In this document: piece by piece, positions 36,236 to 46,700 of the stretch | How positions within the stretch are numbered: position 1 is the stretch's first letter | How the letters are laid out: each line of letters opens with the position of its first letter | Assembly (NCBI GenBank): GCA_963691815.1 | Contig: OY829662.1 | Span: 21,082,776-21,146,775, forward strand | Direction: 5' to 3' | Source of the DNA: Echiichthys vipera | Taxonomy: Eukaryota; Chordata; Actinopteri; Perciformes; Trachinidae | Length of the DNA stretch: 64,000 bases | The notes under the pieces: generated by a model | Told to the model about the DNA's origin: nothing | The model's input: only the letters and a program-made list of their open reading frames with translations | Databases searched by the model: none | Program-made: the position numbers and the translations under genes

Positions 36236-36660
36236 TCTGAGCCAACAGGCCCCCGGGCACACACATGTAAGAGGCCCCCCGATGTGTCCACACAGGAACA
36301 AGACACCCAGAGTCTACTTTTAGAAGTCACTTATTTTTAGAGGGTTGTCTATGTGGTCATTTTGTTTCTCATTTTATGTTAATTTTTAGTTGTTTTGTAT
36401 GTCTTTGTGATCGTTTTGCATCTATTTATGGTCAATTTGAATCTGTTTGAGGTGGTTTTTCTTTTCTTAATCATTTTGCGTGACATTGTAATAATTTTTT
36501 CGTCTCTGTTTGGTCATTTTGTATCTTTTTTTCCAGTCATTTACTGTAGTATCTCATCGTGGACGTTTTGCATCTCTATAGAGTGGCAGAGTCCCGCCTT
36601 TGTATTTCCAGTACATGGGACCTTAATATGAATTTCTGATGCATGTAGCCCTATGGCTAA
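36236..36660 (-). repeat. Degenerate satellite-like repeat, reverse of 42360-42710
   Basis: CACACATGTAAGAGGCCC (36261) and the TTTTGTATGTCTTTGTGATC / GTTTTGCATCT words are reverse complements of GGGCCTCTTACATGTCTGT (42687) and GATGCAAAACGAACACAGAG (42527). The core is an old tandem array of about 20-25-bp words. Confidence 0.5.
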
Positions 36661-39600
36661 TACAACTTATTTTCTGGTCCCGTTTGAATTGTGCCGTGAA
36701 TTGCACATCCAGTGTCATATTTTTTGTAAGACACGTGTGTGAACATGCACATGAGACCTGACCGTCTATCACAACAAACAACAGAGACTCAGATTACAAC
36801 ACACACAGAGGGAGGGTGACTTCAGTCCTTTAACTTCCTGTCTTCTCGGATTGAAGGACGTCTGACAACCCCTCACCGCATCTTTCCAACATCAGAATCA
36901 AGGGGCTGACAATGGGCATTCACACCCACGTGGCGCGGTGATTGGCCAGCTGTGCGAAGGTGAGAACTTCTCGCCCTTTGCTATGACGGCTGGCTTTTTA
37001 CCCTGCCTTCAGTTGCGGCTGTAGAACCACTACGAACTATGTTATTTTTGGACATATCCCAAGTCCGATATTCAAAGCTCAGTTCAGGTGTCCATCAACT
37101 CTTCAGAAACGTATTGCCACTTTAGCTGCTAAATGTTCCCGTTTCTTCATCAGTCTGCAGAGATGGGTGCTAAGTCTCAGTGGATTCAATAACTAACTGA
37201 TTCATTTAACTCCACCATCATTTGATTTGGCTTTAAGTCATTGTGCAACCTTGTCTTAATCCCCGTAATTAAATGAGATTGGGGTAAAAGTAACTGGTGG
37301 CCTTGTTTACACCAGCAGCATGATTATTATTGGCAAAGCAGATTAAACTACTTCTCTCTCCTTCCTGTTATTGCATCCTTGGCTCTACTAAAGAAGATGA
37401 ACATTAAATGATCTTTGGCCCTTCACTCCAGCCACATGCTACGGGCAGGTACACCATAAATATTCAGCGCACACTTCCTGTTGCGCCATAAAGTAATAGA
37501 GGCTGTAAATCCTTTCAAACAGCATGTGAATCATTTGATTTATTGATCTTATAATATGTAAACCTGAGGATGTTGATTGACCGACACAGTTTGAATAACA
37601 TGGATAAAGGATGAAAGGTAGATGATGTAATGCAGAGAAATGCTGCAGAAGGAAACACGATGGCAGACGATGGGGGGGGGAGTTGGCATACATGAATTGC
37701 TTGCATAGCAGGAGTTACTCATAAATCTCATGACTCTGCGTCGCCTGGAGACCACTGATATCAGCATGACACCATGTGACACGCAGCCCCCCCCCCCTCA
37801 TGATTTAGGAGCAGTTACAAGGTTTATGTTGCACTAAAGCTGTGGGGCCCAGACGTCGTTAACACACTGTAAATCCGGACACCTTAACTTCTTTAAAGAC
37901 CATTATGTCCGTTTGCTTTATCAAACTGTCCAACGTCGCTTCTCAGAGCTGCTGTGGTTTCAGTGGTGGAAAGTAACTAAGTAGGGGAGAGCCGGGTCCA
38001 TTGAAACACTTTTCAGTCAATTGTCTTTTTCAAAGATGACGTTGCGTATACAAATGATTTTATCATTAGGTAGGACGTGATTATATGATCTTTCTCAGGG
38101 TTGTTCAGGGTTGTTCAGTCTTGCGTGCTGAACGTAGTGACGAAATTTAAATCGTCAGACTTTTCAGGAAATCGCTGCGCTTCATTCGTCCCGTGTTTCA
38201 ATCGTACCGTCAATGCCCTACATTTACTTGCTACTTCACTTTAGTATCTCCATATTCTCCCTTATACTTATATATATTTTACAACCTTAGTGACAAGCTT
38301 CAAATTTGTATATATATATATAGCCCAGGCTAATAAAATACAACACAAAGATTAAATCCGAGTAATCTTTTTGACTTGTGATCCCTGACGAGAAAGGGAT
38401 GACTCGTTGAGACTAGAGCTGCAACAATCGGTAAATAATCACAAGTAACAAACAACAGTTGTTCCACTCTGGAATAAACCCACTCATAGTGTTCATACTG
38501 AGAGCCACATGAGAGGGAAGGGAGAAACAAGAAGCACCTGCCTTGTCAGTCACAGGAGAAGTCCCTGAAAGCATCGCAGCAGGCCTTCACAGATCACAGC
38601 CGCCCCCCTGCGCCCGATCATCCTATACATGCCGCCATAGCACCACCATGTTAACGTGTAATGAAGTAATATGATAGGAGCATTTAATGGCCATGCTGGG
38701 AGGTAATGTACACAGGAATATTACCCAGTGGTCTTTGACTGTATGATGTGATGCCCAAAGGTCGGGGTACAATACTATTTAAGCCCTCGCACTGACAGCA
38801 GTAAGCAGCAGGTGTTGAAATTTGTTTTCATGCCTCACACGGAGCGTATCTGGTATTAAAGCAGGCGGCGCTAAGCTGGTAGATACACTTCATTAAAATT
38901 CTTCTTCTAATAGCAGTGACACACTGTCTTGTGACAGGGAGTTATTTCCTTTTAACTTGTATTTTTAAAGAAACCAACATTATCTGATTGTTTTCGTTCG
39001 GTGAACTTTCAGCCACATCTTCACTTGTGCAAACCTACTCGTCCTTCGTCAACAGCCCTCACACTTTTCTGCTTTGATCAGATCCTGCATCACCTCGCTC
39101 TGCTCACCTGAGCTCCCCCGCCTGCACCTCACTTCCTCAGGAGCCATTCTGGTTTGTGAGCACTTTTACATCTGAGTCCTTTTATTAATAACACTTTTAG
39201 ATCCGTTTTACTGGAAGCAAGACACTTTTCATGATCACCACCTGATTGGGAGTGTTTAATTCGCTTTTCCACACATTTTCATATTCATACATTCGTTGGA
39301 CATTAGTCGATAATGTTTCTTTTATGTGGTGCACACAAAAGGGATCGATATGAATCTTGTTCAGCAAGACCACAGACTGGATATAAAGATGGACAGTGCA
39401 GCGCCACTTCCTCCCACTGTGCAAAAGGGAAGCCAAAATATCCTGGAAACGGACGCTGTCATGTTGTAAATTTGCAACCAGCTAATTACAACCACATGTA
39501 TAAGAAAAACAAACACTCGAACAAACATCAGTGTGATTTAAAAAGCCACCTCTATGGACAGGATCAGAACTAAAAATTATTTTAGGTGTATTTTGATTTT

Positions 39601-39807
39601 TGATTTAGTTTAGTCTATCTGCTAATATGGAGGGGGCCGGGTTTATGAACTGTGAAGCCGTACATCTTTAAATACATGTCACACCGCGGTGAATTTCATG
39701 TTTTATTTTGAAAAGTAACTCTCCTCTTGTTTCAGGTCACTTGCCCTTCCTCTCGTGTCACCGGTCTGACGTTCCCCCCTGATCCATGATTGTTTCCACC
39801 TTTGTCC
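36661..39807. other. Intergenic DNA, no gene recognised
   Basis: No exon recognised on either strand. A short (TA)n run lies at 38312-38322 and a C/G homopolymer pair at 37672 and 37787. Confidence 0.4.
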
Positions 39808-41338
39808 CCCCCCCCATGTGTATATAGTCTGTGATTCTTCTTCCTCATGTGTATATAGTCTGTGATTCCTCTTCCTCATGTGTATATAGTCTGTGATTCC
39901 TCTTCCTCATGTGTATATAGTCTGTGATTCCTCTTCCTCATGTGTATATAGTCTGTGATTCCTCTTCCTCATGTGTATATAGTCTGTGATTCCTCTTCCT
40001 CATGTGTATATAGTCTGTGATTCCTCTTCCTCATGTGTATATAGTCTGTGATTCTTCTTCCTCATGTGTATATAGTCTGTGATTCCTCTTCCTCATGTGT
40101 ATATAGTCTGTGACCCTCTTCCTCATGTGTATATAGTCTGTGATTCCTCTTCCTCATGTGTATATAGTCTGTGATTCCTCTTCCTCATGTGTATATAGTC
40201 TGTGATTCTTCTTCCTCATGTGTATATAGTCTGTGATTCCTCTTCCTCATGTGTATATAGTCTGTGATTCCTCTTCCTCATGTGTATATAGTCTGTGATT
40301 CCTCTTCCTCATGTGTATATAGTCTGTGATTCCTCTTCCTCATGTGTATATAGTCTGTGACCCTCTTCCTCATGTGTATATAGTCTGTGATTCCTCTTCC
40401 TCATGTGTATATAGTCTGTGATTCCTCTTCCTCATGTGTATATAGTCTGTGATTCTTCTTCCTCATGTGTATATAGTCTGTGATTCCTCTTCCTCATGTG
40501 TATATAGTCTGTGATTCCTCTTCCTCATGTGTATATAGTCTGTGACCCTCTTCCTCATGTGTATATAGTCTGTGATTCCTCTTCCTCATGTGTTTATAGT
40601 CTGTGATTCCTCTTCCTCATGTGTATATAGTCTGTGACCCTCTTCCTCATGTGTATATAGTCTGTGATTCCTCTTCCTCATGTGTATATAGTCTGTGATT
40701 CCTCTTCCTCATGTGTATATAGTCTGTGACCCTCTTCCTCATGTGTATATAGTCTGTGATTCCTCTTCCTCATGTGTTTATAGTCTGTGATTCCTCTTCC
40801 TCATGTGTATATAGTCTGTGACCCTCTTCCTCATGTGTATATAGTCTGTGATTCCTCTTCCTCATGTGTATATAGTCTGTGATTCCTCTTCCTCGTGTGT
40901 ATATAGTCTGTGATTCCTCTTCCTCATGTGTATATAGTCTGTGATTCCTCTTCCTCATGTGTATATAGTCTGTGACCCTCTTCCTCATGTGTATATAGTC
41001 TGTGACCCTCTTCCTCATGTGTATATAGTCTGTGACCCTCTTCCTCATGTGTATATAGTCTGTGATTCCTCTTCCTCATGTGTTTATAGTCTGTGACCCT
41101 CTTCCTCATGTGTATATAGTCTGTGATTCCTCTTCCTCATGTGTTTATAGTCTGTGATTCCTCTTCCTCATGTGTATATAGTCTGTGATTCCTCTTCCTC
41201 ATGTGTATATAGTCTGTGATTCCTCTTCCTCATGTGTTTATAGTCTGTGATTCCTCTTCCTCATGTGTATATAGTCTGTGATTCCTCTTCCTCATGTGTT
41301 TATAGTCTGTGATACCTCTTCCTCATGTGTATATAGGG
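39808..41338. repeat. 31-bp minisatellite array, about 50 copies
   Basis: The unit is CTCTTCCTCATGTGTATATA then GTCTGTGATTC. Four variants alternate: TGATTCCTC (31 bp, commonest), TGATTCTTC, TGACCCTC (30 bp) and units with GTTTATAG for GTATATAG. The variants are not random: the 5' third is almost pure TGATTCCTC, while the 3' part shows repeated blocks of variants. The open frames across it (40770-41109, minus) are by-products of 30-bp units. Confidence 0.95.
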
Positions 41339-41831
41339 TCTTCCCCTGTTTCATTGCCAGAGTATTTCGTCCGTCATGTCGAATACGTCCAGTCCGATCC
41401 ACAGCAGAGTATCGTCATGCTCTTGTTTTCTGCTTTTCTGTTTTTCCTCTGAAGAAGAGTGATTTTGATTTCTCTCCATTTTTGTCAGCCTTGTTTTTTG
41501 GAGAAACCTATTTTATAGCCCCTTTTTTTCCCTCCTGTTCGGACGACATTAAAGTGCTAATATTTCTAAATATTCTTTGAATCAGGCTGCACTGCCCCTA
41601 CCCTTGCATTAAGTAAGGCCTCTTTTAAACGTACACAGTTATTTTTTTAAAAACAGAGACATCTCCCTGCAGTTACCATCACCATGGCAACCTTTGATTG
41701 CAGCTGGAGAGACGCAGCTGAGAGAGATGAGCTAATCAGTGCAGTTTGACAAACACACGTATTTACAGTATTTTGTTTTTATCCTGATATGGACCTGTGT
41801 GACTCTGAAATGTAATATTTAATGTTATCTG

Positions 41832-42280
41832 GGGCTGTGTTCACAAAACATCTTAAGGCTCAGAGTCGGTCCTAACTCTTAAAAATAAGGGCCGTTTCAC
41901 TCCTAATTTCAGGACTCCTATCTTTTTAAGATAAGTGTAATTCACAAAGCGTTTGAGCGCTTAAAGTAGCTCTTTAATCTTTAACAACGACACTCAGAGT
42001 AAATGAGGAAGGAGATATCATGGCTGCTGCAGTCAACATTTTGGAGAGATGAAATTATAGTGACGTCATCACATCACCAACCAATTAAAAAAAATCAATA
42101 TCACCGCAGATTAAAGTTGGTACAACTCTCCGCTGTTTGCTCAGACGATCTTGGCGTCTCTCAGCTGTCGGTCAGGAGACGATAAATGTCCTATCCTGCA
42201 GTTCATTCACTTTCCCATTGAAGTGTTTCTGTGATAAATTCACCCTTAGGGACTCATTCCCTCTCAGCCAATCACTGTGG
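41832..42280 (+). pseudogene. Decayed Harbinger-like transposase remnant
   Basis: The frame at 42090-42180 reads RRLKLVQLSAVCSDDLGVSQ-LSVRRR, and after a stop a further frame gives ILQFIHFPIEVF at about 42193-42230. PIF/Harbinger transposases (including HARBI1) have a helix-turn-helix of the form GxxVGVSQxSVSR followed by a QFIRFP block, so the order fits. The left flank (TTCACAAAACATCTTAAGGC, CTCCTAATTTCAGGACTCCT) is typical of a fish non-autonomous Harbinger-type end. Only fragments remain; assignment moderate. Confidence 0.45.
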
Positions 42281-42359
42281 GCATAGAAGGGATGAACATG
42301 AGGTCATAGCTTTTTCTCCCACCGACCTGCCACATCCATGAAGGGATTACTGAAAAGTT

Positions 42360-42710
42360 CTACTGGCCACAGGCCCAGGGGACCATAAAGTCAGGGGCCC
42401 TGACTCGTAAAATGTTGCTGAAAAAAAACAGAATGATCACAAAAAGATGCTAAATGACCACAAGTATACACAAAACGACCAAAAATGAGGACAAAGAGAC
42501 CAAAAAGGACTATAGAGATGCAAAACGAACACAGAGATGCTAAATGACACAAGTGATTAAAAGAAGATTAAAAGTTGACCACGGAGAGAAACAAAACGCT
42601 GATATAAAAATGTAAAATGACTTAAAATACATACAAAACAATTATAAAGACATACAAGAAATCTAGAAATGGATGTTAATGACCAGGGCCTCTTACATGT
42701 CTGTATCCGT
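42360..42710 (+). repeat. Degenerate satellite-like repeat
   Basis: Words such as GATGCTAAATGACCACAAG, ACACAAAACGACC and GATGCAAAACGAACACAGA form an old tandem array of roughly 20-25 bp. It is related in reverse to 36236-36660 and in style to 17985-18480. Confidence 0.55.
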
Positions 42711-43376
42711 GGTCTCATCATCCGTCCGTGGTCGGATCAGCAGCCTGTCTGTGTTTTGGGATCTGATTCACAATTGAAGCCCTGCTTTCTGCTAAATTCC
42801 ATTCAAACCTTACAGTATCCCACAGCTTCCCTAAACCATTGGTATAACTTGACACATTTCAGTAATTCAGTGCAGCGTCAGCTTTTCAGCATCCGGCATT
42901 CACACTGAAATTTCCTCAGAAATCACCGTCTCCAGTTACAAGCTGTTAGGACCACACCAGCACTTCTGCACACTTTGCCCCAACTTCTCTGCTGGAGTGC
43001 ACTTCCAGCAGCAGCTGACTGATGGGAGCTGTGACTGACGACAGCTCTCTGGTGAGTAGCTGGCTGCCATCTTGAATGTTGACCATCCCCCTCGGCTCTC
43101 CATACAGACACAAACACCTTTAGCTTGTGTCAGGGTCCGTTCAAGTTGCAGGTTTCAAATCAGTGGCCGTTCCTTCTTGGGTCGTCATGGTTGCTAAGTT
43201 GACAAAACAAAAGCGCAAGCACATCCAGTGCACACGTGAATTCAGAACTCCCTAAATATTTCAGACATGCGGGTACCACCTTTGACCCCCACATGGCTGC
43301 AAAAGCCTCTTTCCATTCATCTTAATAGCTCAAATTAGTCAATGTCATTTCACATGAATGTGTTTTGTCAAATCTG

Positions 43377-43397
43377 GTGTGTGTGTGTGTGTGTGTG
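43377..43397. repeat. (GT)n microsatellite
   Basis: About 10 GT repeats, some 270 bp upstream of the SPRY gene start codon. Confidence 0.8.
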
Positions 43398-43669
43398 CCT
43401 CATGCACATGCTCGGTCCATGTGTATGCAAATGAGCATGCATACTTGGGATATACTGGGTATTTGCTTGTCTACAACTATCTGATCCCTAGAAAGGATCT
43501 GGAGTTTCATGTGACAGGACCATCCCTTTGGGTGAGCGTTGCATCCAACCAAAACTTATGCACATCCTCCCCCCCGCACTCTTTCCCCCCCTCCCCACCT
43601 CATTTGGAAGTCAATAAGAGAGACCCTCCAGGGAAACACAGGCACACTACCGCAAGACCTCTGCGTTTG

Positions 43670-43724
43670 ATGCCAACCAGCGCCCCAAGCACCAAGGGAA
43701 TCATGCCTGTGCCCAAGAGAGCAG
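43670..43724 (+). CDS. SPRY gene exon 1
   Basis: Encodes MPTSAPSTKGIMPVPKRA plus one base; donor GTAAGA. An open frame continues upstream to 43358 but has no splice or family support. The choice between the ATGs at 43670 and 43703 is open. Confidence 0.7.
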
Positions 43725-46700
43725 GTAAGAAAGAATCCTTTACCTGAGTCTCTATGGGGACCTGAGAGTGAAAGCATCACTGTCTGTCATTATCACAGAA
43801 ACTACATTACACTTAGTGTTTGTTGCTACACCCAATAAAGTAGAGGTAAGTTGCACTCGTATTTCTAAGCAAACATAGAAGTTCAAATCTGTTATACTTC
43901 AGAGCATTGGATCTTTTGATCGCTCAGCACCATGTGGCCTCTAAACTTATCTCAGCGTCTCATTTCATTCGCCTTTCAGAGCTTTTTCTCTTTCTCTTCT
44001 GCACTGAAATTATTGTGCAAACAATAACCGCATTAGAGCACTGGAGGTTTTCATGTACGGAATCCTAATTCTTTATTTTGTTCTTTAGTTTCTCTCTCTT
44101 CACGCTTCGACACTATTTGTAAATGTCCAAATGTCGAAGTAAGATCAATAACCACTGTGCAGTAGCCACAGAGCACAGAGCCGCACCACACTGTGTTATT
44201 TCTGTCACCCATTGAGCAGAGCTTATTTATTGCTTGTCACAGTGTTTTATTATCAATTTATTATGCGTTTCGTCTTGTTTATTTGACCCCATGCTGACCG
44301 TCCCTGGAAGTCAGCACGGATCCAAACCTGCTCCCTCACCTCCTTGCCAGTTTTCTCTGGACCATAACTCATGTCAACAGAGTGCATGAGCAGCCCTCTC
44401 CCTGGGTGGCGATGGTTTCTTCTGCACTTGTGCCATCGCTTATGGAAGCCATCTGCGGTTTTTTGCAGCTCGTATTTCTCGTTTCTCTCTGTGCTCAACA
44501 TGACAGACACCCACCGCCGGACTCAGTGGCGTAAAAAAAAAAAAAGACGGGCAGCCTAAATGGCACTGCGTTATGTTTTCTCAATATTAAGAGCACCCTA
44601 GACCTAGAGAGCCCTTTTGCTGCGTTTTTTTTTTCAAGCACGGGGGCACCAACAGGGCCAAGACACCCGTCTCAGCTCTGTCACTACTACATAGTTCTTC
44701 ACATTAACGTGTATTGCCCCTCTCCTGCTTCTTTGAGTATTTCTAATCCATGCTCAGTGTTTCCTACTCCATAATAGCTTCCATAACTCAGACACCCCCC
44801 TCCTCCCCCTCCCAACTCCCACCACAAACGTCACTAATCCCTCCTCTGGCAGTCACAGTAATGAAGTGTGACATGCTGCACAGTAATTCAAGTCCCCAAA
44901 AAGCCATTATGTAACATACATCCTCTGCACTTTGAAGTCTCCCTAAGGAATTTGCACAATGGAAAGTTTAACTTTATCACCCAAACGGAATGAGAGTCTT
45001 ATAAACTAATGTGATTCGATAAGTCTGTCTGCATAAAATACACTAAACATGATTAAATAACGCATTTGACGTTGCAAATGTCTGCAGGAGCCCACAGGAG
45101 GATTCCCATTCTATACATCAGTCCCTTCTCCTCTTCCTTTGAAAGGCTTCTCCTCCTTGAACTCTTCCTTTTCCAAGAATCCTTCATCAAAGTCTCGCCT
45201 TTTCGTTTCATTTCCTCCCCATCTCCACCTCACATGTGTGCAGGGCTCAGAGCCAGAGAGCCAGAGGGATGAGCCGGGGCCCCGTCAACTCCGCTCGTCT
45301 CTCTCCCTCCACCTCATCTCTCCATCTTCTGATCTCGCCGTCTCAGTGGGATGTTTTGAACCTGATCCGCACAGATAACGTAGCTCTTTCCCACTGAGAG
45401 GGGAATCTGGTCCATAGTGTCCGTCCAGAACAAACAGCCATCATCATGCTGACCTTTTGGCAGGGTCTGGCTGACCTTCTCACTCCTTTAAACGAGCAGC
45501 TCAGTAGGACGAAACTCCGGATTTGTATCTTGTCTCAGTGTCAATGCATACCAGATGACGTGTTTTTGAAGTTATACACAAACCCAGCTCAGTTACTCGA
45601 CAATTTTTGCTCAAACTCCAACAGCTTCATCACAGATATTCATCTATTATACTCCAGACTTGATTCACAAGGTGTCTTATTTATGCTCTGTGTCTCTATT
45701 GCCCTGGTGTAAAAGTAAGTCATCAATCTTTTTGACATATCTGTTAATGTCTGCTGGGCTTCCCTGTCGATCCCGCTGAGCGTGGACAGGCATCCGCCGG
45801 GGTTTAACCTGCTCAGAGCAGCCACAGATCTGGCATATCTCCAGTCACCCTCGGCACCCACTGCCAGCCTGATATCTCAGTCTTACCGCACTTTTCCGCC
45901 TCATTCCCTACAGATAGAAGCCAGAAACGCCTTGACTTGAAGATGGCTATATTATACGTCTGTCTTCTTATCTGTCCTCCGTAATTCCTCTTCATTCCTG
46001 GATGAAGACAGCACCATCACACAAGACTTTTCTATCATCTACCTGCTGTGTTTCCTTTTACGCACGAGATTAGGGAAGGAGGGGAGAAGAAAGGCGAATA
46101 AAGTGAGCTGTCACCAGCCTCTTTCTGCTCAAAGATGACTTCACGACCTTCACTCGTGATCACACCTCTGTGCTGCCAAATGTGTCCTCCTCTCCTCATG
46201 CTCTCTCTGTCCATCTGCTGGTCAGATGGACAGGTCTCCGGCAGGCCGGCTGCTGAAGCTGTTCGGGACACGTGATTTTGACAACATCCGTCCTCCATAT
46301 TGAATAGGTTCATACAGTACATAGATGTGCCTGGGAAAAGGCTATTTTTAACACAAAAGTGGAAATGCGGGGGTCAATATGACATATATTAAGACTAATA
46401 CATGTTCTACACAGCCAGGAGCGCTATGTAAATCACACTTTGAAGCACCCTTATACAGAATCAGGTGAATTTAGACTGCTCTGGCTAATAAGGACACACA
46501 TACAAAGCTAATGTGGTGATACAACAGTCTGACAGGAGAGTCAGAACCATCGGTGAAATGTGCAGTAACTTGAGCACAGATGACTTAAAGGGAGGACAGA
46601 TGACGACCTGACCGGCCCCTATTGGATAGCATTTTCCTCCGAATGTCACAAGACTCCATAAACTGGACGGGGGAACAAACGAACAGAGATTAAACACCAC

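Noticed and set aside
40770..41109. Minus-strand open frames with repeated MRKRVTDYIH / HEEEESQTIYT units
   Set aside because: They are a by-product of the 31/30-bp minisatellite; runs of 30-bp units keep a frame open. No splice sites or family match.
39808..41338. CRISPR-like array
   Set aside because: Units are contiguous with no unique spacers, and the genome is that of a vertebrate.
43358..43669. N-terminal extension of SPRY exon 1 upstream of the ATG at 43670
   Set aside because: It begins in a (GT)n microsatellite, has no upstream acceptor or family support, and the reading frame is open by chance.
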